From contig CM082598.2 of NCBI GenBank assembly GCA_040954595.2, positions 4,216,001 to 4,280,000 of the forward strand: a DNA stretch of 64,000 bases, given 5' to 3'. The stretch comes from Balanoglossus misakiensis. Lineage: Eukaryota; Hemichordata. The notes under the pieces are model-generated. The model did no database searches, had not been told where the DNA came from, and saw only the letters and a list, made by a program, of their open reading frames with translations. Shown piece by piece: positions 26,400-37,784 of the stretch (position 1 is the stretch's first letter; the number at the start of each line of letters is the position of its first letter). The position numbers and the translations under genes are program-made.

Positions 26400-28057
26400 C
26401 TTGATTAGCGATGCACGTACATGTATGTAGAAAGACCAAAGGATTTTCGCTTATTTGCTGGTTTTACACATATGGAATAAATACGAGCATAGCTAAAAGC
26501 TAAAAGGTAATATATTTGCCTGCATAAAAATACAAAGAATAAAGTTTAAAATGCAAGACCGGCAATGACAGTAATACCATGACAATTAACTGATTGATTA
26601 GGCCTAATTGATTAACAGTTAGTCAGTCAGTCAGTTAATGGTTAGTTAGTTTTTTAAATAAATAAGGACAAACGTTCAGGATGTATTTTTTTTTTACAAA
26701 TTACGCCCACGTGGCCGAAACACCGTCCTCAGTTGCAATTTTTTTCCTGCGCTGTTTGTACTGTAGTCGTAGAAATGAGAAAATCGAAACATCTAAATTC
26801 TAGTGGAAATAAGCGTGGAAGCTAAAGGAATCGCGTAGTGGTCCCCAAAGACCGGAGAAAACTAGACAAGACAAAATAAATACAACAAAATTAAACAAAT
26901 AAAATAAAATAGCACAAACGAGAATATGGCGTAACAAAACTCAAGCCTTTTATTATTAATATTATACCAAACAGCAAATTTCTCATGGAAATTATTTTTT
27001 TGGTCCTTACTGGCGTTTGTTGTTTTAGATGATTGAATTATTTCACTGATGACATGGCCAAACGATGTCGTGAGATACTCTAATTAGTACAGGCTTCGTG
27101 CCAAGCTTTTGCAAAGGAAAGCCTGCAAGTTAGAGCGTTGCCCGGTACCGGTAGAACCATACAGTGCAGTCTTTCGTGGCTATCTCCTTCTTGTGTGGTA
27201 AAAGTTGACGGCCTAATCAACTCAGGCTCATAGGGCCTAATAGTTTTTGCTTTCATAACAATTACGTATTCAAATTTAAATTTTCTCCATCGGCCATTTT
27301 GAGCTTCAAATTTGGGACAATTTACGTTGCCTTGAGCAAAATATTAAAGAAGTTTTTCAAAACTTTGATTTTCGAGGCGTAATCACAGACTGAGAAAATA
27401 GTGTTTCAACGAGGTACTGGAACTCAGACACGAAGTGTTGAAAGTTGTTCAACGACGAATTAATCCCCCCTCCCCCTTTACTACCGCGTTTTTGTCTAAG
27501 TTTTCTCCGAAACTCCCCACTCTAATATTTATACTCTCTTGTAGAAGTTAGACGATATTATCCGATAATGCCTATATTGCAAGTGTCGTCTGTTGATCAC
27601 CTCTTCACACAAGTTTCATTCCAGTCAACAAAATCTCCCGTCTCTTCTTATTCTGCCTAACGCCACCCGAAACTCAAATTCCTGTTATACAATTTTTCAT
27701 GGTATCCAAAAGTTTCACCTTGCTATGCATTTCGATTGAACTGAAACACACAATGTGACGGTATATTTAAAGACTATTTTGTTTTTTCCACTGTGCCGGA
27801 GGATATCTCTGGGCTTCGTTTCAAGGAAATCTGTCACGGAGCGAAGATGGACAAATGCGGAGATACACGCAAGAAGCAAGAGCTTCTTGCTTAGGAAATC
27901 TTTCATGGAGATCATTAGTGCTCGTTATCATTAGAACACGTGATCTTCGTTGTCAGTGACGATTCCAAACAGATCTGATGACTTATTGATTGCATTTTTT
28001 CAACTGAAATCAACAAATACATTATATCAAAAAATTCCTTTTATCAAAAATTTCTCT
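26400..28057. other. Intergenic region with no recognised feature
   Basis: About 1.6 kb between the cryptochrome promoter and the nested transposons. Only short frames occur, with no domain or splice support. I see no RNA gene. Confidence 0.5.
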
Positions 28058-28238
28058 TTAGGGAGCATTCGTTTTTTACAGGGAGGGGGGGGGCGGTGGA
28101 ATTTGAGTCGCCGACTAAATGTAAAAGGCAGCCCCCCCTCGAAATTACTTTTCTAAAATGTGTCCCCCCCTAAATTCTTCAATTGTAAAATGTGACCCCC
28201 CCCCCCAAAAAAAAAGTTTATCCACCGGATTAAACTTA

Positions 28239-29043
28239 GGCTGCATTCACAAACACCTCTGGAGGGGGGGGGGCGGGAGAATTCAATTTTTTTACCGCTA
28301 ATTTTCACATGCCCCCCGTACACAACCCGAAATATTTCAAATCCCCCCCCCTTCCGAACTGCCAAAATTTTGAAATCCCTCCCCCCCCCCATTTTCTTTC
28401 ACAGAGCAAAACACATCACCTATCTATCTTGTAAAAAAGAAAAACAGCGCTCCCATGAAAAGCATTTGAAACTGATGTTTCCCCTCATCAGTGGGTATTA
28501 AAACTGAACATTGTTTTTATTTTTTAAGTGTTTGTATTCTGTGTTGGGAGACATTGTAAACCGAGAATTGATGGGGGTGGGTTTGGGAAGGGGTGTCCCC
28601 CTCCCACGACAATTTTATAAAATACAGAACTCAAAGCTGCATTTTAATGAACCCGGCAAAAGCAAATTAACTCAACTACCGGTATGTTGGGGAGGACAAA
28701 TTTAACCGTCGCCGCTCAAAGTTATCATGGGGTGGGGGCAAGTCCCCTGCCCTGGGACACTAGATAAACCAGTCAATGTTTGAAAGGTGTTGATGGATGG
28801 AGGGGGTGGGTGTGGGAGAGGGTGTCCCCCTCCCACATTAGAAAATTTTGTAAAATAAAGGGTGCGAAACTGCATTTTGTGGACTCAAAATAAATATTTA
28901 GTCGTCAAAGTTTTCAAGTCCCCCCCTTTCAGTCCCTAAATTATTTCAAATCCCCCCCCCCCTTACATACCCTCAATTTTTTCAAATCCCCCCCTCAATT
29001 CTCCCGCCCCCCCCCCCCTCCAGAGGTGTTTATGAATGCAGCC
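28239..29043. mobile_element. Inner DNA transposon nested inside the outer one, about 0.8 kb
   Basis: The left end GGCTGCATTCACAAACACCT is inverted at the right end with one mismatch and leads into a G run and CGGGAGAATT. Flanks are TTA on both sides. It contains an internal duplication of about 230 bp (GGTGTCCCCCTCCCAC at about 28,592 and 28,822). No transposase is present. Confidence 0.78.
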
Positions 29044-29103
29044 TTATCAAACTTTGTCAGATATTGGTGTATGTTCGACATACCACATAATCAACCATGA
29101 AAC

Positions 29104-29415
29104 CTAGTCTACATAGTTCCTTGATTTCCTAGTAGTGCATTGTCTGCCTGATCTTGTTACGTGAAAGAGTTCATTTTCAATGTCGCCGCTATCACTTTCT
29201 GAGTCACTTTCCTCTGAATCACCTAGTTCACCTATCACTACATGTTCATCTTCTGGTTCACTGTCCTCGTCCAAGTCATCCTCTTCATCCTCCTGCTCAT
29301 CCTCCTCTTTGTCCCTCTCATGGTTTACTCTGAGATTTTCCAGAGTTGTTTGACACAGTTTCCGGCCAATGTGCGCTTCAACTATTTTCAGTTTGTCTGT
29401 TGTAAAAATTGTCCC
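29104..29415 (-). pseudogene. Remnant of an acidic C-terminal tail, probably a transposon protein
   Basis: A minus-strand frame of about 104 codons has no ATG at its start and ends at a stop at 29,104-29,106. It reads KIVEAHIGRKLCQTTLENLR, then a stretch of about 45 residues dominated by E and D, then HVTRSGRQCTTRKSRNYVD. A TRSGR motif after an acidic stretch is common near the C-terminus of proteins encoded by mobile elements. It sits inside the outer transposon but outside the inner one. Family not identified. Confidence 0.4.
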
Positions 29416-29535
29416 CCCCCCCCAAACAATTGATTATAAAATTTGTCCCCCCCCTAAAAACTGCTTTGTAAAAGTAACCCCCCCCCTGATTTCCACCGCC
29501 CCCCCCCCTCCCTGTAAAAAACGATTGCTCCCTTA

Positions 29536-30460
29536 TACATACATATCCCTTTTATTTTATAAACACAATGAAAAGTGGTGTAAAAGCAATATAATGAAAC
29601 GTGATGGAAAGTTAATATTCGTGCATGGATAATAACGGAAGGCATGTGTACATTAGAGGTGATTGTATCTTCTATCGGGGAGGGCTGTTAAAGTGAATTG
29701 ATGACGCCCTGACAAACTAATGAAATAATCTTTCCCACCAACATACTTCCAAAAGAAGTAATTCGCTACAAAAATTGAAAGGTATGAAAACACTTCTTTT
29801 GAGAAATATGAAAAGATCTTAAATGAGCGAAATCTGCAATAAACGAGAGTTTATTTCTGTCAAATTATATTGCTATATTATGTGAATGATATCACATGTC
29901 AGTGTTTTTAAAAACAAATGATTTGGCTAAAAGACTTAAATCGGACAAGTCTACCAGAACAAGAACTCATTTGTAAAAATCCTCATCTGATGAAAATTGC
30001 AAGAACATAGATTCCCACAACATTATAAAATTCTCTGCATAAAAGTTATACTCGCATGAAAATTTGAAACCAGTCATGCATAAATAATTAGTAAATGTCG
30101 TTATGTTCATGGGATCAAAGCTCCAGTAGCTGCGCCTATTAGCATATTTTTAATTAATGAAATATTTTAATCTTCTCAGTATCATAAGTCGACACCATAT
30201 TTAATTTTTGGAGATTCTCACATGATAGTCGTGTACTCTTGCATTGTGCGGATGAATAAACGGGTGTGGCACCTTGTTATTATTTTTCTTGTACATATTA
30301 ATATCTACAGCCACAATCATAACATGGTAGAGTATACCTATCAATGAGCCTATATAAAAGGACCATTCTAATTTTGAAAATAAAATCATGAAATTAATGC
30401 AAAAAAAAAATGGCAGCTATTGAGGCTTTAAAGTGTATTTCCTGTTTAATTTTTCCCTGT
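29536..30460. other. Intergenic, including ALKBH3 3' UTR
   Basis: AT-rich sequence between the outer transposon and the ALKBH3 stop. No gene, RNA or repeat family was recognised. Confidence 0.5.
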
Positions 30461-33400
30461 CTACTCTGGGAATATATTCCGGAATGTTAGATTAATCCTC
30501 GGACCTCTGCTGTGATATTCCTTAGGAATTCGATGCTGGAAAGAAATTAAAAAGAGACATGTTTCCTCAGTTGCATTGTAGACTCAAGAGTAAAAAAAAT
30601 GCCAAAATGAAAAAACTGTCTCTACCATTTATTCAGTTTTCACATTCATATCTAGAAGCGGGATGGAAGTTGTGTGTGGTTGAACGTTTATTCACTACAC
30701 ATACACATGTACATTAACATAAACGGTGTCTTGTATCAAACATAATTAATGGAAAAAGGGCTGCGAGAGAGAGACTTTGTCCCCTTAACGAAACTGGCAA
30801 TTTGCTAACACTGGAGTAACCTATTTTTAGCCCAGTGTTAGCAAACAGGGAAAGAACACTTGATCTGTACTGTAACTCTGCATGCGTGTATTAAAATACA
30901 CCCACCTGCCAATCTGTCTGAGTTGCACCTTCCATGGTAAGCAAACTACCAGGTCGAAGTGGTATCTTCACTTGCTGTTGGTATGTGTAGTCGCCATTTT
31001 CCTCCTGCACGGGAAATAAATTCAGATAATGACCAGAACCTCATAACCAGTCAATATGTGTATAAAACCTGGCTAAACCGAACACCAAAGAAGAGATTGT
31101 TTAGTTTGCAGATGTGTTTGACTTGTAGAGGTTCTTTTACCATATATGTCGAAGGGACAGGAAAATGTGTTCGGTATAAACAGGTTTCGGATTAAACACG
31201 GTTTGGTTTGGACAGGTTTTACTGTATTCTCGTCCTTAGTCAAATTGTTTAATTAAGACTTTATCGCATGATAATTATATGGCTTATATTCAAGGTATAA
31301 ATTATTCCTTTTAACTTTTGTAAGCACATTACCGTTTTGAGTCATCTTTTCAAGTAAAATTTGCCAGGTTGATTAATATAATAATGTCACTGTCTTTTGA
31401 CAGAACTTTCGTTGGTCAGGTGAGTTCTCCCACTGATATCTGCAAAATACTTCACTCATTATATCATATCTTGTTTAGAGACAGAACCAAAAGGAGAAGA
31501 AACTGAACTCTATTATACAATTGGTGATATCAGCCTGTGATCCAGAATCTGTGGGGTTCATAACAGAGTTTGTTTTCCATGTTTTTTTTCCTTCTTTGGA
31601 TTTAAGAAGCCTGATTTTTGTATTTATCTGTCCACGATGTGAAAGCCCTTTGGAAGACTGAACTTTGCCGTCATCCGTCAACGTCATAGTTGTCATGGAA
31701 ACTAGAGCAATGGCAGTCCCCAGGAAGACTGAATTTAGCATTCGCCCAGCATTTGGCAGTCTTCCATTGACGACATTGTTGTCAAGGAAACAAGAGAAAT
31801 AAGTCCTAATGAAGACTGAAATTTGCATTCACCAACCCACTAAATGGTTGTCAAGAAAAATACACATACATGTATATATGTTTCTCTCCAATTCGTTAGG
31901 CTGTACGGACAGCGTTCTGCAAAGAAGTGACAGATTAATTTAACCCTTTCGCCCCCAGTTGCCTCTGGAAATTAGCTATAGTTACCATGGCAAATTGAGA
32001 TCTAATCAATCACTGATTTCCAGTGGGTGGCACACGCGAAAAAAAGAGCGCCACCATACGCCAAATACACCATTTCAGCCATATTTGGGCGTAGGTAAAT
32101 TGGAGGTGACTGTATACCTTTAAAGTGTCAAAGATGTCAAATGAACAACTGTATACTCACAGGGGGTGGGTTTTTCCTCATTTCAAAGTTCCGCAACTCT
32201 CCCAGACTGATGGAGGCTATGAAGGGATTTTCGCCCAGCGATTTCTCGTCATCACTGTGCCACTCAACACCGTCCTTTTCGTCTCGGTAGAAATTTCCCA
32301 ACACCGAGTTAAATCGATGTCCCACTTTTTCTTCGATGTCTTCTCTGATTGTCACCAGCAATGGATGCCACTGTGAAACAGATAACCTCGCTGTCGGTAG
32401 TGATCTCGTAAATGTATTTCATGGAGGATTCAAATTGTTAAAGGGACAAAGTCTCTCTCTCGCTGCCCTTTTTGCATTAATTATGTTTGATACAAGACAC
32501 CATTTATGTGTTATTCTACATGTGGATATATAGTGAATCAATGTTCGACCACACACAATTTCCATACCGTTTGTAGGATATGAGAGTTAAAATGTCGCCA
32601 AATGAATAAACGGTAAAGACTGATTATTCATTTATGTCTATAAGTGGGATGGAAGGTGTGTGTGGCTGAACGTTGATTCTGTCTTTTCCTGATCTCCGAT
32701 ACAGACTATGGTCGCCGCCATCTTGTCTGTTGTTAGGGCAGCACACTGCCTTTATGGCATTGACTGTTTTACGTGCGCAAAAGAAGGTCATTGCTCTTTA
32801 AGCAAAACATAACTATTTGAAGTGATTGTGAAATGATATTTACCTCTGGGTTGGGCTCTAGTACCACACCAGAGTAAGAATAAGGCAAGTCGCCAAACCA
32901 CGTTATCAACCTCGGCTGAAGATACCGTTCGCCCGCTACGATATAAACAAGAGAAAAATGGGTTTAATAGCAATTCAACGAGAGTTCAGTTGCACAATAT
33001 GAAAAGGGGTGGTTAAAAGTTTTAAGGGAGAGATATCAGAAATACTTCTCAGTTTCGTCTTCTCCATAAAACAACAGCAACAATGTCAAACACAGTGTCA
33101 TTTCTGTTTTATATAGTTTATTTGAAGAAAGAAGATAAAATTTACCATGTGAAAGACCATACTTCTCTTCCCAAGGTAACTCTTCTTCCAATTTGTGGAA
33201 CATATGTGCTAATTCATTTTGCGGGATAAATTTTGGATAATACCTCACCCTGGAAAATAAATGAAGAATGCCTTTTAAGTTAAAGTGTATGTTTTTCATT
33301 TTATGGAACATCAGTGTTTACCAAATGGACATTAAAGGTATATGGTCACCTATGGAAAATTAGCTATAGTTACCATGGCAAATTGAGATCTAGGCAATCA

Positions 33401-34243
33401 CAGATTTTCAGTGGGCGGCACACAGAAAAAAAAGTGCCACTATATGTTCTTTAGAATGCTCAAATGCGCCTTTCAGCCATATATGGGCATATGTAAATTG
33501 GAGGCGACTGTATACCTTTAACTGAGGCAAATTAATTAAAATTGACAAAATAATCACTGCATCTTTGCTGTTACTTACGTAGACACACCCGATGGTTCTG
33601 TACTCAGGATGTAATCAGGTTCTTCGTTTCTGAAAATAACAAAGATTTCAAATAATGTAAAAGGCACAGTTCATCTTCATTTCTGACTCAGCCTATGCAC
33701 TTCAGTTGCGAATGCATTTGGCAAGTTTCACAAGACTAATTTCCAATTCCCCCACTATGCCCCGAGATGAGATGGGTTCGGTTTGATATTGACTGCTGTG
33801 TTAACTAATACACCCACTGCAAATCTGGTGACTGAAATTGCAGTACATTTTATTTGAGAGATGGGCCCTCTAAGCTGCTGCACATTGAAGGCTTGGCATG
33901 GAGAAGAAGTTTACAGGAAGAAACAAACATTTTTTTTCTTGGCCTTCGCGGTGGAAAACTCAACGTACAACAATCAAACAAAAACAAAAGTAAAGTGGTC
34001 TGAAAAAAACAACAGTACTCACTCTATTTTGATGGTAGGTGGCGCTGTTTTCACCTCCCCAGGATCAACAAATGTAAATGTATTTTCCTCTGCAGTGCTT
34101 TTGCTGAATGCACCCGGGGCTGATCTCCTTGTCTGTTGTGTATCTGCTTTTCTTTCCTTCTTATGCTCGTCACTGGATCGTCTTGGAGGTGCAGCCCAGG
34201 ACCCTTGGACTCGGGCTCGCCTCCGTTTATCATTGGAGCTCAT
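30461..34243 (-). CDS. ALKBH3: ALKBH3: alpha-ketoglutarate-dependent alkylated nucleic acid demethylase, 7 exons, 283 aa
   Basis: Exons in transcript order: 34,023-34,243; 33,579-33,629; 33,146-33,249; 32,844-32,935; 32,161-32,370; 30,906-31,004; 30,461-30,535. They total 852 bp with phase closing throughout. The N-terminus has KRRRARVQGSWAAP, nearly the vertebrate ALKBH3 start. The double-stranded beta-helix dioxygenase core carries the Fe(II) motif HSDDE (His194, Asp196), the third ligand His260 in HRIPKEYHSRGP, and the alpha-ketoglutarate arginines 272 and 278 in PRINLTFR. YLQPRLITWFGDLPYSYSG and MEGATQTDWQ match the ALKBH2/3 nucleotide-recognition and core regions. Human ALKBH3 is 286 aa. 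Expected reaction: oxidative removal of 1-methyladenine and 3-methylcytosine from single-stranded DNA and RNA. Divergently transcribed from BORCS5. Confidence 0.95.
30590..30788. mobile_element. Hairpin MITE family 1, partial copy in ALKBH3 last intron
   Basis: It retains one arm, including GCGGGATGGAAGTTGTGTGT, and ends GAGACTTTGTCCCCTTAA. The other arm is lost. Confidence 0.8.
31940..32123. mobile_element. MITE family 2, copy in ALKBH3 intron
   Basis: TTAA-flanked, with TAGCTATAGTTACCATGGCA near one end and GGAGGTGACTGTATACCTTT at the other. The centre carries CAGTGGGTGGCACACGCG and AAAAAGAGCGCCACCAT. The left terminal bases are diverged from the other copies. Confidence 0.75.
32438..32686. 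mobile_element. Hairpin MITE family 1, copy truncated in second arm
   Basis: It starts TTAAAGGGACAAAGTCTCTC and runs through the first arm and the hairpin centre. It stops after AACGTTGATTC, so the second terminus is missing. Lies in an ALKBH3 intron. Confidence 0.8.
33332..33521. mobile_element. MITE family 2, full copy in ALKBH3 intron
   Basis: TTAA on both sides, with ends AGGTATATGGTCACCTATGG and the inverse GGAGGCGACTGTATACCT. About 190 bp, non-coding. The same family is at 31,940, 57,598 and, in part, about 56,100-56,200. Confidence 0.82.
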
Positions 34244-34955
34244 TGTTCACTACAGTACAGAACAGAAACGAAAATATTTCTACAAAATATTTCTACACTA
34301 CAGAAGATGAGACTGCCAAACCTAGCATGTCTTACTTCAATATTAAAGTTTGCATACTGACTGAAAAGAAAGTAATTACTCTGCATCTATAGGGACAACA
34401 GAGTGTGTTATGATTCATTGTTTTTTAAATGCACATGTATGTACATGTTTACGTATGTTAATTAGTTAGTTACGTGTAATTTGCTTGTTTGGATGTGTGT
34501 ATTTTGTGAGTTAAGATAAATTAAGAGATCTTACCTACGACAAGCGACAAAGTCGACGATATCTGTGAGTTATCCTACATGTAGAGCGATATACGTGTCA
34601 ACTGCGCACTCACGTTGACGAAATTCCGAGAAATTTTGATCGCTGGGTTTCCGAGGACCTGGGCGCAGACATATTGAATCGCGGTGCATTGTGGACACAC
34701 TATTTACTTCCGCTGCTAAGGGGCGGCGTCCAATACCCGGAAGTAATTACATCAGAGACCGAGTTACCTTCTCCAACTCTGTGCCTGCTGTTCTTGACTG
34801 TAAAACATGGCATCTATCAAAACAGAGTGATTACTGACATTTCTACAGAATCTGACGTCACATTCTGCTACAGAATCAGCGAATCACAGTAAAAACAGCG
34901 CAAGAAGCCAACCGGCTTCCACTGTAGACTTGTGACATTGAAACTGAATCACACC
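34244..34955. promoter_or_regulatory. Shared bidirectional promoter region of ALKBH3 and BORCS5
   Basis: The two start codons point away from each other and are 712 bp apart. The region has a CG-richer centre near 34,600-34,760 and no TATA box that I could place with confidence. Some of it is 5' UTR of either gene. Confidence 0.55.
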
Positions 34956-36825
34956 ATGGGAGTCGAACAGAGCACTGAAAACAGTGGCCAGCAGGACAGA
35001 AAACCGGACGCGCAGCTGCAGGATGTCCCATATACATCATATTCGATTTCTAGGGATTCACCGCAACACACAAATCACGGTGAGTCAGGTATAGTTGATT
35101 GTTCGAGTCACAGGCCCTTACATGTAATCAACAACCCCAAACCCTGGTACTGATACCACATGAGAGGACTTCTAACAACATTAAATTGCGTGAGATACAA
35201 TAGTTTAGCTCTGCGACCAGAAGGTTCTCTTGGTAACCCATGCCTTGAAAACCTATAGGCCTGTTCTATGGGAGGAGGGAGTTCTGGCTACCACACATGT
35301 TATTTGGGGGTTTGGGATATAGAAATGAACAATAGTTTTGTCACATTGCAATGTAAGATTGCTGCCTCGAGAGCCACTGTTATTTTTGGTCGATAACCAA
35401 GAGCATGTTACTCAAGTACACCTGATGTGATTCCTGTGAATCTGAGATGAGGAATATATCCAAGTGATGGCTGCCGGCGAATTTGAGATTTTCATATAGC
35501 AAGCCAAGTGAAGGAGGGGTGTACAATAAAATAGGCATACAAAATAATACATGTACTGTGCATGTAAACAGAATTTACTAAATGTCATAAACATAATTTT
35601 CCAGGCATGCTTTGACTGATTTTATTTCACCATAATTTCGTCCAAGTTTATTAAATCTAGTTGGGACTTACTATGATTTTTGTTATCTTCAGGCTCACCG
35701 AAGAAAATCGAAAAGACGGCCTCCAGAAACAACTCGCCGTCAAAACAAATCTCAAAGTCACCGTCGAAGGCAAGGGAAAGCATAGTGGTCGTCCGAGAGG
35801 CACAGCGAGACTCGGACTCGCCCGATCCGGAACTCTCCAAGATGCAGGATATCCCGACATTCCTGCCCATCATGCGAGGGGCCCTGAATATTCCCAACAT
35901 GGAGGATCCGAATGTTCTGGATAAGATCGACTCCAAGCTGGCTCTGGTCTTGTGTGCGAGATACCAGGAGCACTTCAAGCAGTGTGCGGAGGCGGTTGCC
36001 TTCGATCAGCACACGTTAACAACGCGAATAAAAGAGGTAGGGGGTGCAGTACAGATCAAATATTAGTTGCTGATACAGTCAAACCCCTATATAGTGGTCA
36101 CCTGTATATAATATAGTGGCCACTTTAATTTGTTACAGTCCCTGTGCAATTCACATGTGTGTTAAGTAACCTCTATATAATGGTCACGTCTCTATAAAGG
36201 CCAGTTTAGGAAAGTCCCTTGACTGGCCACTATAGACAGGTTCGACTGTATGGATTGGGCACTGTATGAGTGTCCATCTGTTGATTGTATATGATTGGTC
36301 AATTCCTTATCAATTCACATATGAGTGTACAACAGATGTACATGAATGCTGCGATCATTATCTATTATAAGAAAATATATAGACTTTCCAAGGTGCTGCA
36401 TATTTCTGACAACTGGTTCCAGACACTGTGTTCTTTGGCAAAATAGTACAGGGAGGTGTAGTTGACATGCACACAAAAGAAATGATCAAAAATTACAGCT
36501 AATATGCCTGGAGACAAGAGTATGAAAATGTAAATTTTTGATTTGTTTTTCAAAAATTTGCAATTCATTACAGTGCGTTGTTTTTGTGTCATTACAGGTG
36601 GACCATTCCATCAACATGATTATGACCAGCATGACGGACCGTCAGAAGAAATTCGCCAAGTACGCTGAACACATACAGAAAGTGGAGGAGATGTCGGCCG
36701 TCTTGAAGAAAGTGCAGATGAGCGTGGATCAGCTGGTGCCATTGATGGACAGACTGAACAGCGTCTTGCCCGACGAGGACAGACTAGAGACTTTTAGCAT
36801 GAGACCTGAGAAAAAAATCAACTAA
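34956..36825 (+). CDS. BORCS5: BORCS5 (BLOC-1-related complex subunit 5, myrlysin), 3 exons, 231 aa
   Basis: Exons 34,956-35,079, 35,693-36,036 and 36,598-36,825 total 696 bp with phase closing. The start was chosen at MGVEQS, not at the in-frame ATG 24 bases upstream (34,932), because BORCS5 begins MGSEQS and is N-myristoylated on Gly2. The N-terminal third is a Ser/Lys-rich disordered linker, longer than in vertebrates (human is 196 aa). The conserved core includes DIPTFLPIMRG, ARYQEHFKQCAEAVAFDQ and FAKYAEHIQKVEEMSAVLKK, a coiled-coil-like helix. The C-terminus has LNSVLPDEDRLETFSMRP. Known role: anchors the BORC complex to lysosomes to recruit ARL8 and kinesin for outward movement. A polyadenylation signal AATAAA is at 37,241-37,246. 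Confidence 0.95.
36073..36251. mobile_element. Short MITE in BORCS5 intron 2
   Basis: The ends ACAGTCAAACC and the inverse GGTTCGACTGT are short inverted repeats. The inside repeats TATAGTGGTCAC and TATAATGGTCAC. Flanking TA would fit a Tc1/mariner-type origin, which is inference. Confidence 0.6.
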
Positions 36826-37784
36826 AAAATTGACCGCGGTGTTCATTGTTAACCCTTTCAAGCCTGGCTTTCTGGGAACGTATGCTAATTTCTCCTATAT
36901 ATAGGATATCGGGCCAGAAAGGGTTAACAATTGAATTTTGCGCCTGGACTAAAATCGTAAACACAAACATTCATGACCCAGTCTGCCACACAGTTGTGTT
37001 CTCAGTAATTCTCTGTGATGCTGGTTGTTTATCGACATCTCGATAGGCTATAGGATTTATAGTCCCGCTTGTAGAATAGGTTTAGGATGACATCTTCACA
37101 TCCAGAATTTTTCGTCAGATAGGAGACTTTAATCTTGTTGTTTTGAAACAGGAATCTGTCATTGCATATATAATACTTAAAGAACGCGATGAAATTTAAC
37201 TTATTAGAGTATTTTTGTGCTTTGCCATTGTTCAGTGTTGAATAAATCAACAAAACAAGAAGACATGTGTTTTTTTGTAATTTGTGGGCGTTGTCATGTC
37301 AGATGATGAATTTTGGAGAGAAAAAAATTGTGTGTGTATGAATGTCTCAGTTACAGATTTCAAGCCAAAACCTCTGTATAAAAAAATTCATAATGACAAT
37401 GTCATTATTAAGTTATTAAGTAAAAATATTATATTTACAACTTGCATTTGCTAAAATGACAATATCAATTGGTGTAAATACTCATTTCAAATGTAAATCG
37501 TATCGAGAAGTATATGGTAGAAGACTTCTTTGATGCCAAGTAAGAAGAATATTGGCATTGTCCTCAAAACTCACAGGAAAAAAAAATTATCAAGAAAATA
37601 ATGGACGGCCACAGTGCACAAATGTTGAAATTCCAAACCTTCACATATGTAAATTCAATTTTAAATCCTCAATCAAGTCGTGTAATTATATATTTAGTAG
37701 GCATAACTGATGAAAAGGGCTATATCACGCCCTCAACGGAATGAATTGTTCCACCTTTTGTTTTCAGGCATATCACCTCCATGG
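36826..37784. other. Convergent 3' UTRs of BORCS5 and FN3-HECT gene A
   Basis: AT-rich region between two convergent stops. Apart from the AATAAA at 37,241 I see no gene or repeat family. Confidence 0.55.

Larger units (their letters stand above)
28061..29532. mobile_element. Outer DNA transposon derivative with TTA target duplication, about 1.47 kb
   Basis: The left end GGGAGCATTCGTTTTTTACA and the inverse right end differ at one base. Both continue into AGGG and a long G run followed by CGGTGGAA, and TTA flanks both ends (28,058-28,060 and 29,533-29,535). A 3-bp TTA duplication and G-rich ends fit PIF/Harbinger-type elements, which is inference. It contains another element at 28,239-29,043 and a protein remnant at 29,104-29,415. 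Confidence 0.75.

Noticed and set aside
31475-31828. 117-codon minus-strand frame in an ALKBH3 intron
   Set aside because: It is built from degenerate repeats of about 85 bp (GAAGACTGAATTT-like), lies inside a well-defined intron and has no recognisable domain.
33861-34392. Plus-strand frames over ALKBH3 exon 1
   Set aside because: They are shadows on the opposite strand of the conserved ALKBH3 N-terminus.
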